From: Acidobacteriota bacterium
Lineage (GTDB): Bacteria; Acidobacteriota; Terriglobia; UBA7540
Assembly: GCA_021838785.1 (NCBI GenBank)
Contig: JAKCCV010000012.1
Coordinates: 1 to 64,000, forward strand
DNA length: 64,000 nt
Direction: 5' to 3'
Shown: in pieces, positions 26,024 through 35,606 of the stretch
Position numbering within the stretch: position 1 is the first letter of the stretch
Layout of the letters: every line of letters starts with the position of its first letter
Program-made: the position numbers and the translations under genes
The notes under the pieces: model-generated
What the model was told of the DNA's origin: nothing
The model's input: only the letters and a program-made list of their open reading frames with translations
The model's database searches: none

Positions 26024-27175
26024 ATGCCACAACGCCGCACGTCGGTCAAGCAACTCGCGCAAACCTGGTACTTGCGTTTGGAGCGACCGATTTCTTCTCT
26101 CTCGCTCATCGGCGGTTTTGTATTCGATGCCCTCACGCTCCACCGAGTGGACCGTTTTTGGGACAATTTTTGGGTTGCCCTTCACCTCGCCATCGTGACG
26201 GTCAGCATCGTGTGGATTAACCTGCTTGGCGACCAACTTGCCGAAGATGGCCCGGCTCCAAAATCGAATCTCTCCCAACTCCAGTTCTGGCTTGTGAATG
26301 TCTTGCAGTTCTTTTTTGGAGGCTTGCTCTCCGTCTATTTGGTGCTCTATTTCCGCAGCGGCACGTTCGCCACCAGTTGGCCTTTTCTGCTGATCCTTGC
26401 GCTCGCCTTCGTCGCCAATCAATTCTTAAAGCGTCGGATTACGCGCTTATCTTTCCAGATGGCGCTCCTGTTCCTGACCTTCTATTGCTTTGCCATTTAT
26501 TTGATGCCGATGCTGCTGCACCGTCTCGGCACCCGAATCTTCCTCCTCAGTGGCGTGGTGAGCGTGGCGGCGATTGGATTCATTCTTCTTATCCTGGCCG
26601 CGTTTTCGCGCCAGGGGTTCCGAGGCCATGCTCGCTGGGCCGTCTTCGGTTCGCTGGCCGGCATTCTGATGGTTGTGAACGGCCTTTATTTCCTCAACCT
26701 CATTCCGCCCCTCCCTCTTTCGTTGAAGGACGCCGCCGTCTGCCACAGCTTGGTGGTGAGAGGGCCGGGCGAATATACAATAACCCGTGAATACCGCAGG
26801 AGCACCGGGCTTGCTTCCGTAGATTTTCTCAAGCGCTTTTTCGCCTTCCGCCAAGCCGTCCACATTGCTCCCGGAAACTCACTGGCTGTTTATACTGCCG
26901 TTTTTTCTCCCACGGCTTTGAACACAAAAATCATTCATGAGTGGCAATATTACGACCCTGCCGAAGGTAGATGGATCACCCGCGCGCGCATCCCGCTTTC
27001 CGTGGTGGGAGGTAGTGACGGAGGATACCGAACGTTCTCCGTTGTGTCGGCTATTACGCCCGGCCCTTGGCGAGTGGACGTCGAAACACCCCAAGGGCAA
27101 GTGATTGGGCGACTCAACTTTGACGTCATATTCCAGAACGGGGAGCCGCCACTCAGAACACAAAATATAGGTTAG
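26024..27175 (+). CDS. Membrane protein with C-terminal DUF2914 domain
   Basis: 383 residues from ATG 26024. About seven transmembrane helices fill residues 45-245 (for example FWVALHLAIVTVSIVWINLL, LLSVYLVLYF and ALLFLTFYCFAIYLMPML). A soluble domain at about 280-375 matches DUF2914: YTAVFSPTALNTKIIHEWQYYDP, then RIPLSVVGGSDGGYRTFS, then PGPWRVDVETPQGQVIGRLNFDV. The domain has an immunoglobulin-like strand pattern. Function unknown; it is probably an inner-membrane protein with the domain in the periplasm. Confidence 0.82.
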   Translation: MPQRRTSVKQLAQTWYLRLERPISSLSLIGGFVFDALTLHRVDRFWDNFWVALHLAIVTVSIVWINLLGDQLAEDGPAPKSNLSQLQFWLVNVLQFFFGGLLSVYLVLYFRSGTFATSWPFLLILALAFVANQFLKRRITRLSFQMALLFLTFYCFAIYLMPMLLHRLGTRIFLLSGVVSVAAIGFILLILAAFSRQGFRGHARWAVFGSLAGILMVVNGLYFLNLIPPLPLSLKDAAVCHSLVVRGPGEYTITREYRRSTGLASVDFLKRFFAFRQAVHIAPGNSLAVYTAVFSPTALNTKIIHEWQYYDPAEGRWITRARIPLSVVGGSDGGYRTFSVVSAITPGPWRVDVETPQGQVIGRLNFDVIFQNGEPPLRTQNIG

Positions 27176-27322
27176 GGAGCCGGTCGAGGCATCGTTTCCC
27201 AGCGCGCGGCCCGGCGTTTTACCTTCGAGGAACTTCCTGAGCTTCCCGTTTCCGCCTGCGGACCGGCCAGTGTGCTCCTGCGCGCAGATGCTCACGGTCT
27301 TTGGAGCGTCACGCGTGGCGGC

Positions 27323-28003
27323 TCAATGGGAAAGCTCCGCGGCGTTTAGGTCAAGCGGTGCGTTGAGGCGCAATTCAAGGTCGGTGCCGCGCGGCAGCAC
27401 GATTTCTCGACCGCGTGTCGCCATCACCCAAATCGCTCCGGCGCCGGCGCCGGCAAGACTTCCAATCCCCAGCCCTTCGAGCGAATGGTGGGCTCCAATC
27501 CCAGCCAGGGTGCCGATTTCCGCTCCCGTGACGGTCGTGCGCGCCACGCGACCCGCGTCTTTGCCTTTGGAGCTTGCGCCCTTGATCTTCCCTTCTTGAG
27601 GGTTAAAGCCTTCCTTGCCGGTTCCAGAAAAACCGGACAGCGTAGCCCGCAGCCGCTTGGTCATACCGGTCGGCAAAGTGAGCCAATTGAATCGAAGTCC
27701 GAGCCGCGCCTTTCCCCGAATTCGGCCTGGGCGTTTCACCTGAGTGATGGAACCCCTCACATAGCTGCCTACAGGGATCACAATGCGGTTGGCGACGACA
27801 ATCGGGAAAATGGTCCGACAGTAAACGGATTGCCCCACGTAGGCGGTTCTAGAGTTAATCGCGCTTTCGAGTTCCAGTGGGATCCGGGTTCCCGCGGGAA
27901 CAAGGATGTCTTTAGGCGTGGTTTGGGCCGGAGAGCAGACAGGCAGCATGAGGAGGGTTGTCAAAGCAACGAACTTTGCGCAATGTCGAGGCATGGTTCG
28001 CAC
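27323..28003 (-). CDS. Exported protein with glycine-zipper segment, function unknown
   Basis: 226 residues; ATG 27994 is an alternative start. A signal peptide (ALTTLLMLPVCSPAQ) is followed by ILVPAGTRIPLELESAI, a VirB10/TrbI-like strand pair that recurs in weaker form at the C-terminus as IVLPRGTDLELRLNAPL. Between them are a basic GKARLGLRFNWLTLP block and a glycine-rich hydrophobic stretch (GTLAGIGAHHSLEGLGIGSL) that may insert in the outer membrane. Similar proteins are common in Acidobacteriota with no assigned role. It lies downstream of glmM on the same strand. Confidence 0.6.
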   Translation of the reverse strand: MRTMPRHCAKFVALTTLLMLPVCSPAQTTPKDILVPAGTRIPLELESAINSRTAYVGQSVYCRTIFPIVVANRIVIPVGSYVRGSITQVKRPGRIRGKARLGLRFNWLTLPTGMTKRLRATLSGFSGTGKEGFNPQEGKIKGASSKGKDAGRVARTTVTGAEIGTLAGIGAHHSLEGLGIGSLAGAGAGAIWVMATRGREIVLPRGTDLELRLNAPLDLNAAELSH

Positions 28004-28079
28004 CTTCCTTTACTACGGTTGCCGAGGACGAATCGGGAGCGCGACCGCCCTGACCGGCCAAGAATCCTTCGGACCGTCC

Positions 28080-29486
28080 TCAGTTCTGCTCGCGTCCAGT
28101 GCGTTGGACACCGAGCGAGGCTTCGATCGCCTGCGCGATGCACCCGGCATGATGCTCGACTAAATTCGCGTCTTCCGCTTCCACCATCACGCGGGCGAAC
28201 GGTTCCGTACCCGAGTAGCGTACCACCACGCGGCCTCGCGCGCCAATCTGCCGGCGGCAGTCTGCGATAGCCCGATGGAGTTCTTCCAAGGATTCCAAGG
28301 GCGGCTTTTCGGCCACCCGAACGTTGCGGATGATTTGAGGAAATAAATGCAAGCCGGCGGCTAGCTCTTCGAGCGGCTTGCCACTCTCCGTGACTAAGCG
28401 GAGAACCTCCAGGAAGGTGACGAAACCGTCGCCTCCCCGAGCGAGGCTGGCAAAGATGATGTGGCCGGAGGGTTCGCCGCCCAGTTCGGCTCCGCTCCGA
28501 AGCATTTCCTCCAGGACGTATTTATCTCCCACGGCGGCTCGTCTCAAGGTGATGCCGTGTTGGGCCAACGCCAACTCTACGGCCAAATTGGTCATCAAGG
28601 TTCCCACAACGAGGTTATGGGGCAACGCATCGCGCCGCTTCCGCTCGAGCGCCGATACGTAGAGCACAAAGTCCCCGTTGAGCACCTGGCCGTTGCGCCC
28701 GGCGAAGATCGCGCGGTCGGCGTCTCCATCGAAAGCCACGCCCAAATCAGCTCCTTCCCTTGCTGTCCGTCGAGCCATCTCCTCCGGGTGAACCGAGCCG
28801 CACGCTTGATTGATATTTCGACCGTCGGGCGAAGCGTGCAGGATATGCGCCTCGATGCCCAACTGCTCCAGCAGTTTCGGCGCCAATTCGGAGGCAGCGC
28901 CGTTGGCGCAATCCACCACGCATCGAAATCGCCGCAGGGCCGCCGTCCCCGGCGCCAGGCGCGCCAGCCACCGAAGGTATTCTCCTTTAAGTTCTTCAGC
29001 AAGTCTTGAGGCGGGATGGTGGTCGTAATCGCCGTCCGGCTCAGCGGTTGGAACGGAAAGCTGCCCTGCTCGCATCAATTCTTCTTCAATTTCAATCTCC
29101 CAATCCTCGCTCAGCTTTATGCCACTCGAGGCGAGAACCTTGACGCCATTGTCGGTGTAGGGATTATGCGAGGCAGAAACCACTACGCCGGCATCCCATC
29201 CGTGTTCGCGGACGAGAAAGGCGACCGCGGGGGTGGTCAGGATGCCAGCGTTGATCACGCAGGCTCCCGCCGACTCCAGGCCGGCAGCCACCGTTCCCGC
29301 AATCCAAGGGCTCGACTCGCGCGTGTCCCGGCCAAGCAGTAAACGCGGTGGCTTGCCCGTTCGATGCCGCGCCAGGACGTTGGCAATGGCTGCTCCCAAA
29401 TGAAAGAGCGTCCGCCGGTCGAGCGGATATTCACCTGCTCGTCCGCGAATGCCATCCGTTCCGAAAAGTTGCGGCTTCTCCGTCAC
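28080..29486 (-). CDS. glmM: Phosphoglucosamine mutase
   Basis: 468 residues from GTG 29486. It converts glucosamine-6-phosphate to glucosamine-1-phosphate for UDP-GlcNAc synthesis. It opens LFGTDGIRGRAGEYPL. The phosphoserine loop VSASHNPYTDNGVK has the catalytic Ser at about residue 106. The Mg2+ loop is DGDADRAIF, the sugar-binding motif GGEPSGHI (most GlmM have EQSGH or EMSGH, so Pro is unusual), and the phosphate-binding loop RYSGTEPFARVMVE. Confidence 0.95.
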   Translation of the reverse strand: MTEKPQLFGTDGIRGRAGEYPLDRRTLFHLGAAIANVLARHRTGKPPRLLLGRDTRESSPWIAGTVAAGLESAGACVINAGILTTPAVAFLVREHGWDAGVVVSASHNPYTDNGVKVLASSGIKLSEDWEIEIEEELMRAGQLSVPTAEPDGDYDHHPASRLAEELKGEYLRWLARLAPGTAALRRFRCVVDCANGAASELAPKLLEQLGIEAHILHASPDGRNINQACGSVHPEEMARRTAREGADLGVAFDGDADRAIFAGRNGQVLNGDFVLYVSALERKRRDALPHNLVVGTLMTNLAVELALAQHGITLRRAAVGDKYVLEEMLRSGAELGGEPSGHIIFASLARGGDGFVTFLEVLRLVTESGKPLEELAAGLHLFPQIIRNVRVAEKPPLESLEELHRAIADCRRQIGARGRVVVRYSGTEPFARVMVEAEDANLVEHHAGCIAQAIEASLGVQRTGREQN

Positions 29487-29543
29487 GTCGAGCTATTTTA
29501 GCAGGGAACCGGAGGCGCGCGAGCAGCCTTGGGCCGAAGGCGA

Positions 29544-30386
29544 CTAATGAAGGTGGCTGGACGAATCCGGCCCACGCAACCGAACCGAGCCAGCGACCGG
29601 CGGTTCGGTTCTTGCTTGGCAGTGGGCTTGAACATACCGTCGCACCGGCTCCGGCATGGCGGGATCCTGAGAGATTTGTCGCAGGTCACTCACGGCAAGA
29701 TTAGGGAGCCAGGTCAATACCGCATGAAAGGGGGTCAACGGATGGCGCACCATCGCCAGCCGAAGGTTGTAGCGTAGCGACCATTTGCGATGCTGGGCCA
29801 GAGCTTTGACGGTCGTTGACGGGACTTGCTGGAGGCCAAGAACCTTAATGAGGTGCGCCTCCGTAAGATATGGATTATCGAGCGCGGCGGCAATCAGCGT
29901 GCGGTCAGTGGTTAGTGCGAGGGCTGCGGCCACGCGCCCCGGCCCGCGACGCGCCAAAGTGATTTTTTCGCCTCGCGGGAGCCCCTCCATCCTTTTTAAG
30001 ACCAATTCTTCAGCGGCGCGCTTCACGTCTGCCGGCACTGTCGGAGCAAGCGCGACTCCCACCAAATCGAAAAGATAGAGTTGCTTGAGCGTTGGCAGCG
30101 AGACCGAGCGCGGCGCGCGTGGATGCCGAGCCAGCGCTATCCGCACCGCATAGCTTTGCTCGGTTATCGGGTGGGCGGCAACGGCTTCCACGGCTTTGGC
30201 CGGCAGGTCCTTGCGCTCCAATAACCGGAGCAGGTCACGCTCTTTTAGGTGAGGATTCCGTGCCAGGCCAATGAGGACGGCCGGCGCGGTTTCCTTGAAG
30301 TAAGGCGCCAGTTGCGGGTAGGGTGCCACGGCGGCGCTTTGCGCACGTTCTGTTAGGCTGACGTTTGCCTTTTGAGACAGGTCCAT
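29544..30386 (-). CDS. Helical-repeat protein (HEAT/LRV-like), function unknown
   Basis: 280 residues from ATG 30386. The sequence is made of repeated short helices around the pattern LARNPHL, LARHPRAP, ALDNPYLTEAHL and AMVRHPLTPFHAV, each with Leu/Ala at regular spacing and NP or HP at the turn. This looks like a leucine-rich-repeat-variant or HEAT solenoid, a protein-binding scaffold. There is no signal peptide or membrane helix. It lies upstream of glmM on the same strand, with about 57 nt between the genes. Confidence 0.65.
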   Translation of the reverse strand: MDLSQKANVSLTERAQSAAVAPYPQLAPYFKETAPAVLIGLARNPHLKERDLLRLLERKDLPAKAVEAVAAHPITEQSYAVRIALARHPRAPRSVSLPTLKQLYLFDLVGVALAPTVPADVKRAAEELVLKRMEGLPRGEKITLARRGPGRVAAALALTTDRTLIAAALDNPYLTEAHLIKVLGLQQVPSTTVKALAQHRKWSLRYNLRLAMVRHPLTPFHAVLTWLPNLAVSDLRQISQDPAMPEPVRRYVQAHCQARTEPPVAGSVRLRGPDSSSHLH

Positions 30387-30428
30387 GTCGGGCTCGCCCC
30401 TAACGGCCTTCCCTAAGCGGCAAGGCAT

Positions 30429-31010
30429 GGTTCGTGGCTGTCAGCCTGACGCAGAGAACCGCCATGCGCCGCAGGCCCCCGAAACCTGATTTTATTCGCC
30501 CCTCTCATGGCCCGCAACCATCCGCCGGACGCCGCCGGGGCCTCGCTTTGTCGGGTTGTCTGGCGTTACGATTAACGGTTCGTCTGCGCGAGGGTTTGGC
30601 TCAGCTCAATCCCTGGCTCGGGCCGGAATGAATTTTCTTGACGAGACCTCCACGTTTCGATTTGATTTGAGCTTCAGTGACTTTGGGCCGAGGGCTGGTC
30701 TTCGACTTTACTTTAGAGGAAGGGCTCTTGCCGCGACCCGCGTTGCTTTTCCCGAGAAGCCCGAGAATTCTGGCTTTGGGGGTCGTTGCTGCCTTAATTC
30801 AGAACGCTTTGGGTGAGCGGAGGCTTGCCAGCTTCGAGCGAGGCAGATGTTTTTGCTTGATTCCGGAACCGCGTGGCTCGAGGGGCGGCGATGCCTCGGC
30901 TTGGTCGGCGTAAAGGCAGGCTCACCGCGGGGTGTCAAGGCGCGCTAGAGGTGAATGAGGCTGCCGCCTGATATTGGGAGCAGACTCCAGGCGGGTCTCG
31001 GTCGAGTGTC
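30429..31010. other. Intergenic region with a possible basic-protein remnant
   Basis: About 580 bp. On the minus strand a 66-codon frame (stop at 30601-30603, open up to about 30807) has a lysine-rich composition (GKSPSSKVKSKTSPRPKV), but no ATG, GTG or TTG start. An in-frame stop separates it from a similarly basic stretch upstream. It may be the tail of a decayed gene. Nothing else was recognised before tgt. Confidence 0.3.
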
Positions 31011-32159
31011 ATGGGAATTCAATTCGAAATTCTGGCGCGTGACAATTCATCTGCGGCCCGCGTGGGGAGGCTTCAAACTGCCCACGGGGTGGTGGAGACG
31101 CCGGCGTTTATGCCGGTGGGGACGGCAGCCACCGTCAAGGCAATCGCTCAGGATCAACTCGAGGAACTCGGCGCGCAAATGGTTTTGGCCAACACCTATC
31201 ATCTTTACCTTCGCCCCGGCCACGAGGCGATTCGTGAACTTGGCGGCCTGCATCGGTTCATGGCCTGGCCCCATGCGATTCTGACGGATAGCGGCGGCTT
31301 TCAGGTGATGAGCCTCAAAGGGCTCACACGCGTGACCGAAGACGGCGTTTGGTTCCGCTCCCACTTGGACGGCTCTTCGCATTACTTAACACCAGAGCGG
31401 GCCGTAGAGGTTCAGCTCGCTCTCGGCCCCGACCTTCTGATGCCTCTGGATGAATGCGTGGAATATCCGGCAAGCGAAGAGAACCTGCGCCGAGCCGTCC
31501 AACGCACCAACCGCTGGGCCGAGCGCGCCAAACGGTTCTTTGACGAGCATCGTGGCGAGGCTCCTCACGCTTCTTTATTTGGAATCATTCAGGGTGGAAC
31601 GGATTTGCGGTTGCGCGACGAGGGAACGGATGAAATTCTGCGCATCGGTTTTGAGGGCTACGCGGTGGGAGGATTGTCGGTCGGGGAGCCCAAGACCTTG
31701 CTCTACGACACGGCCGAATACGCCCTCGGACGTCTGCCCGCGGAGAAGCCCCGCTACCTGATGGGCGTTGGGACGCCCGAGGACCTGGTTGAAGGCGTGG
31801 CGCGAGGAGCCGATTTGTTTGACTGCGTGCTGCCGACCCGCAACGCGCGGAATGCCTGCCTGTTTACCTCGGAGGGCCGCTTGGTGATTAAGAGCGCCCG
31901 CTTCGCCCGCGACCCCGGCCCGCCCGACCCAGCTTGCCGGTGCGGGGTTTGCCGGCGCTATTCCCGCGCTTACCTGCGCCACCTGTTTGTGGCGAAGGAA
32001 ATGTTGGCGGCCTTCTTGGCCACCTACCATAATCTCTGGTTTTACCTTGACACCATGAGGGAAATCAGGCAGGCTATTTTTTCGGGGAAGTTCGGGGCTT
32101 TGCTCGCTGAGGTGCGGGCTCGGGGCGCAAGTGCCGAGGGATCTAAACACCGAGTGTAG
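31011..32159 (+). CDS. tgt: tRNA-guanine transglycosylase
   Basis: 382 residues. It exchanges guanine 34 for preQ1 in tRNAs with GUN anticodons. TPAFMPVGTAATVKAI and MVLANTYHLYLRPG mark the TIM barrel. DSGGFQVMSL carries a catalytic Asp, GGLSVGEPK the base-binding region and DCVLPTRNARNACLFT the nucleophile region. The zinc site is CRCGVCRRYSRAYLRHL. It heads the tgt-yajC-secD-secF group, a widely conserved order. Confidence 0.97.
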   Translation: MGIQFEILARDNSSAARVGRLQTAHGVVETPAFMPVGTAATVKAIAQDQLEELGAQMVLANTYHLYLRPGHEAIRELGGLHRFMAWPHAILTDSGGFQVMSLKGLTRVTEDGVWFRSHLDGSSHYLTPERAVEVQLALGPDLLMPLDECVEYPASEENLRRAVQRTNRWAERAKRFFDEHRGEAPHASLFGIIQGGTDLRLRDEGTDEILRIGFEGYAVGGLSVGEPKTLLYDTAEYALGRLPAEKPRYLMGVGTPEDLVEGVARGADLFDCVLPTRNARNACLFTSEGRLVIKSARFARDPGPPDPACRCGVCRRYSRAYLRHLFVAKEMLAAFLATYHNLWFYLDTMREIRQAIFSGKFGALLAEVRARGASAEGSKHRV

Positions 32160-32237
32160 AGGAGCGAGCGAACCGCCTCAGGCCGACCCAGCCGGGACGG
32201 TCTCCTCATTTCCAAACGGAGCATAAACGGCTCGACC

Positions 32238-32630
32238 TTGATCGAGTGTTGGGTAGTCAAACCTATCGTGTTGGCGGCGGACCCGGGACTGGGCGCCGCC
32301 CTGAGCCAGTTTCTTTTGCTGTTTGGCCCCCTCTTCCTAATCTGGTATTTTTTAGTTATCCTGCCGCAGCAGCGACAAAAACGAAAGACCCAGGAAATGC
32401 TCGCCAACCTCAAAACAGGGGATCGCGTCCTAACAACCGGGGGCCTTTATGGCTCGATCGTCGGTTTCCAGGGGGATGTTGTCCAGCTTCAGATTGCCAA
32501 TCAGGTGAAGGTGGATGTCGTCCGTTCGGCGGTGGCCGGGGTCGTCTCGGAAGAGCCGCGGGACCCAGCTTTGAGGGAGAAAGCGGGTCGAGGCGAGAAA
32601 CAGGGCGAACGGAAGGGCGGCAAAGCCTAA
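32238..32630 (+). CDS. yajC: Sec translocase accessory subunit YajC
   Basis: 130 residues from TTG 32238; GTG 32268 is an alternative start closer to the transmembrane helix. One helix (FLLLFGPLFLIWYFLVILP) is followed by the conserved QRKTQEMLANLKTGDRVLTTGGLYGSI region and a Lys/Gly-rich tail. YajC associates with SecDF in the inner membrane. The gene ends 9 nt before secD. Confidence 0.93.
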   Translation: MIECWVVKPIVLAADPGLGAALSQFLLLFGPLFLIWYFLVILPQQRQKRKTQEMLANLKTGDRVLTTGGLYGSIVGFQGDVVQLQIANQVKVDVVRSAVAGVVSEEPRDPALREKAGRGEKQGERKGGKA

Positions 32631-32639
32631 GAGGCTTGA

Positions 32640-34244
32640 ATGGATAAACGAGTCAGGAACCGGTTCCTCATCATCCTCGTCGCTATTCTCGCCTGTGTCC
32701 TCGAGGTAACGGGGTTCCCTAAGACTTTCCAACAACTCAAAGAAAACCTTGCCCATCGGATTCATTTGGGACTCGACCTCAAGGGCGGGACGCGCCTGAT
32801 TCTCCAGGTTCATGTGAACGATGCGGTGAAGGTCACGGTCGGTCAAGCGCTCGGGCGACTGCGCGACGAAATGACGAGCCGAAAGATTCCTTACGCCGAC
32901 ATCGAGCCGCAGGGAGGCACTTCCCTTCTCGTGAAGGGGTTGCCGGATTCCAGTCCTGCGGCGTTCCAATCCTTGGTGAGTAGCGAGTTTTCTACTTGGA
33001 CCGTCTCGCGCGTTCCGGGGGATGCGACGGCTCGGCTGCTTTCGCTCAAGCCCAGCCAGATAGGCACGATTAAAGATGAGGCCTTGAACGAGGCGCGAAA
33101 CACCATCATGCGCCGCATTGATGCGCTGGGCTTGGTAGGCCCTGAAGTTGCCGATTACGGTCAGGGCGACTATGAATTGGTGGTCCAGCTCCCCGGAGTG
33201 AGCGACCCCACGCACGTTGAAAATGTTCTCCGCACGCAGGCCATGTTGGAGCTCAAGCTGGTACGGGACGGGCCGTACCCCAGCCGAGACGCCGCGCTCG
33301 CCGCGCATGGGGGCATCTTGCCGCCGGACTCACAGCTTCTTCCCGGCAAGGCGGATACTTCCACGGGGACGAGCAGCGGAGAAATCTGGTACGTTGTGGA
33401 TCAAGTGGCCGCCGTGACGGGCAGCGACCTTACCAGCGCGGAGCCGGGAACCGGACAAAACGGCAACGCCATCGTCAATTTCACGCTGAACCGCGATGGG
33501 GCCACGCGATTCGCTCACGTGACCGGGGATAATGTGGGGAAACGATTGGCGATTGTGCTCGACAATCGCGTGGTTTCCGCGCCTGTGATTGATAGCCAGA
33601 TTCGCGACCGGGGAGAAATCCGCGGCAGCTTCACGCCTCAGCAGGCGGCGACGCTGGCTTTGGAACTGCGCTCGGGGGCGCTACCCGCCTCCATCAGCGT
33701 CTTGTTTGAGAACACGGTCGGGCCGTCCTTGGGCGCGGACTCGATTCGCCACGGCATCGTGGCCAGCCTGGTGGGGTTTATCGCCATTATTACCTTTATG
33801 CTCATCTACTACCGCGGCGCAGGCATTAACGCCGACATCGCCTTAATCTTGAACTTGGTCATCTTGGTGGCTGCCTTTGTGTATTTCGGCGCGGTGCTGA
33901 CCCTGCCGGGCATTGCCGGCGTGATTTTAACGGTGGGCATGGGCGTGGACTCCAATGTCCTGATCTTTGAAAGGATCCGGGAAGAATTGCGGCTGGGCAA
34001 AGCCCCGGGAGCGGCGGTGGCGGGCGGCTTCGAGCACGCTTTCGTTACCATTATTGATACTCACGTCACCACAATCGCTTCGGCGGCGATTCTTTACAGC
34101 TTCGGGTCGGGCCCGGTGAAAGGATTTGCTGTCACGTTGACCATCGGCTTGATTGCCAACCTTTTCACGTCGGTGTTTGTTTCCCGAACGATTTTCGATT
34201 ATGTGCTGTCACGGCGGCAAAAGGGGATGGCGCTCAGCATTTAG
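32640..34244 (+). CDS. secD: Protein translocase subunit SecD
   Basis: 534 residues. It has an N-terminal helix, then DLKGGTRLILQV at the start of the large periplasmic P1 domain. RRIDALGLVGPEVADYG and ELVVQLPGV follow, then the P1 head insertion at about residues 200-275. Six helices in total include GVILTVGMGVDSNVLIFERIREE, with the conserved Asp used in proton-driven movement. With SecF it pulls exported proteins from the periplasmic side. Confidence 0.97.
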   Translation: MDKRVRNRFLIILVAILACVLEVTGFPKTFQQLKENLAHRIHLGLDLKGGTRLILQVHVNDAVKVTVGQALGRLRDEMTSRKIPYADIEPQGGTSLLVKGLPDSSPAAFQSLVSSEFSTWTVSRVPGDATARLLSLKPSQIGTIKDEALNEARNTIMRRIDALGLVGPEVADYGQGDYELVVQLPGVSDPTHVENVLRTQAMLELKLVRDGPYPSRDAALAAHGGILPPDSQLLPGKADTSTGTSSGEIWYVVDQVAAVTGSDLTSAEPGTGQNGNAIVNFTLNRDGATRFAHVTGDNVGKRLAIVLDNRVVSAPVIDSQIRDRGEIRGSFTPQQAATLALELRSGALPASISVLFENTVGPSLGADSIRHGIVASLVGFIAIITFMLIYYRGAGINADIALILNLVILVAAFVYFGAVLTLPGIAGVILTVGMGVDSNVLIFERIREELRLGKAPGAAVAGGFEHAFVTIIDTHVTTIASAAILYSFGSGPVKGFAVTLTIGLIANLFTSVFVSRTIFDYVLSRRQKGMALSI

Positions 34245-34311
34245 GATGTTTTTTGGGAACATGATGGCTGTTTGCGGTGTCTCATCTCAAGGGAAGAAGT
34301 AAGAGCCAACG

Positions 34312-35544
34312 ATGGAGTTTTTCCACGAACCGAAGATTGACTGGATGGGGATGAAGTGGTACTTCATCAGTCTCTCGCTGGTGCTGATTGTGGCGGGCGT
34401 CACCTCCATTGTGGTTCATCACGGTCTGACTTACGGGATTGAATTCCGCAGCGGGACGCAAGTGACGGTGAAGTTTGCCAAATCGCCGGATGTGGGAGCC
34501 ATTCGTCGGGCCCTCGCCGCCGAAGGTCTGCGGGATGCTTCGATCCAAAGCATCGGCACTGCCTCCCAGCATGAGGTCGTGATCGAACTTCCCTTGATCG
34601 GGAAAGCGCAAGGCAATCGCGCCTTGGACACCGGGAAGACGGATATCGTGAAGGCTCTGACCGCCCTTTATGGAGTTGGACCGGCGGGAAAGATTGATTT
34701 CAACAATGCCGACGCCCACACCGTGGCCGAGCATCTTCTGGTCGCGGATCCGTTGGGTTTAGCAGCTCAGGGCATGGAGGCTGCCACGAAAACTTACTCC
34801 ACGTTGGCGCGGGCGATGATCAATTTCCGCAACAATCCGCCCCAAGATGGGCTCATCAGCAACTTCTCCCAGTTGAGTTCGGTAGCGGGGGTAACGCCGG
34901 CCGTGACCGGAGCGCTGGAAAAGGATTTCTATCTTTCGGGCTTCGCCATCCGCAATACCGAAATTGTAGGCCCCAAAGTGGGATCGGACTTGCGCCGGCA
35001 GGCGCTTTATGTCACCCTGGCCGGCCTGGGCGCCATGTTGCTTTACATCTGGTTTCGATTTGAGCTAATCTACGGCGTGGCGGCGGTGATTGCCACTTTT
35101 CATGATGTGATTATTACGATTGGCTTCTTCTCCCTGCTGAATAAAGAGATCTCCCTGACCGTCATCGCGGCGCTGCTAACGCTGGTGGGCTACTCGATGA
35201 ACGACACGATTGTGGTTTTTGATCGCATACGCGAAAATGTCCGCCTGACCAAGCGCGCCAACTTTCTGGAGCTGGTCAACCGCAGCATCAATCAGACCCT
35301 GAGCCGAACGATTTTAACCTCGGGATTGACTTTCTTGGCCGTGTTGTCCCTTTTCTTGTTTGGGGGTCAGGTGATCCACGGATTTGCTTTTGCGCTGGTG
35401 GTTGGTGTTATTATCGGCACCTATTCTTCCATTGCCATTGCCAGCCCGGTTCTGCTGTACTGGCAGCAACGGGCGGGACGCAGCGGAGTGGTGAGGGAGA
35501 AAGCCCGAGTCGTCGAGCGAGAGGCCGCCGCAACGCGGCGATGA
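34312..35544 (+). CDS. secF: Protein translocase subunit SecF
   Basis: 410 residues, longer than the roughly 320 of E. coli. The extra length lies in the periplasmic part between helix 1 and helix 2, about residues 100-215. GIEFRSGTQVTVKFAKSP is the conserved post-helix motif. NTEIVGPKVGSDL and LLTLVGYSMNDTIVVFDRIREN are the membrane signatures, and the last helices end in a basic tail. It is encoded 67 nt after secD. Confidence 0.96.
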   Translation: MEFFHEPKIDWMGMKWYFISLSLVLIVAGVTSIVVHHGLTYGIEFRSGTQVTVKFAKSPDVGAIRRALAAEGLRDASIQSIGTASQHEVVIELPLIGKAQGNRALDTGKTDIVKALTALYGVGPAGKIDFNNADAHTVAEHLLVADPLGLAAQGMEAATKTYSTLARAMINFRNNPPQDGLISNFSQLSSVAGVTPAVTGALEKDFYLSGFAIRNTEIVGPKVGSDLRRQALYVTLAGLGAMLLYIWFRFELIYGVAAVIATFHDVIITIGFFSLLNKEISLTVIAALLTLVGYSMNDTIVVFDRIRENVRLTKRANFLELVNRSINQTLSRTILTSGLTFLAVLSLFLFGGQVIHGFAFALVVGVIIGTYSSIAIASPVLLYWQQRAGRSGVVREKARVVEREAAATRR

Positions 35545-35606
35545 AAGAAGTCCCTCGCTGGCCCGCATCATCCGGCCGACGGGGAGGTCAAAGGAGGGTT
35601 ACTGGC

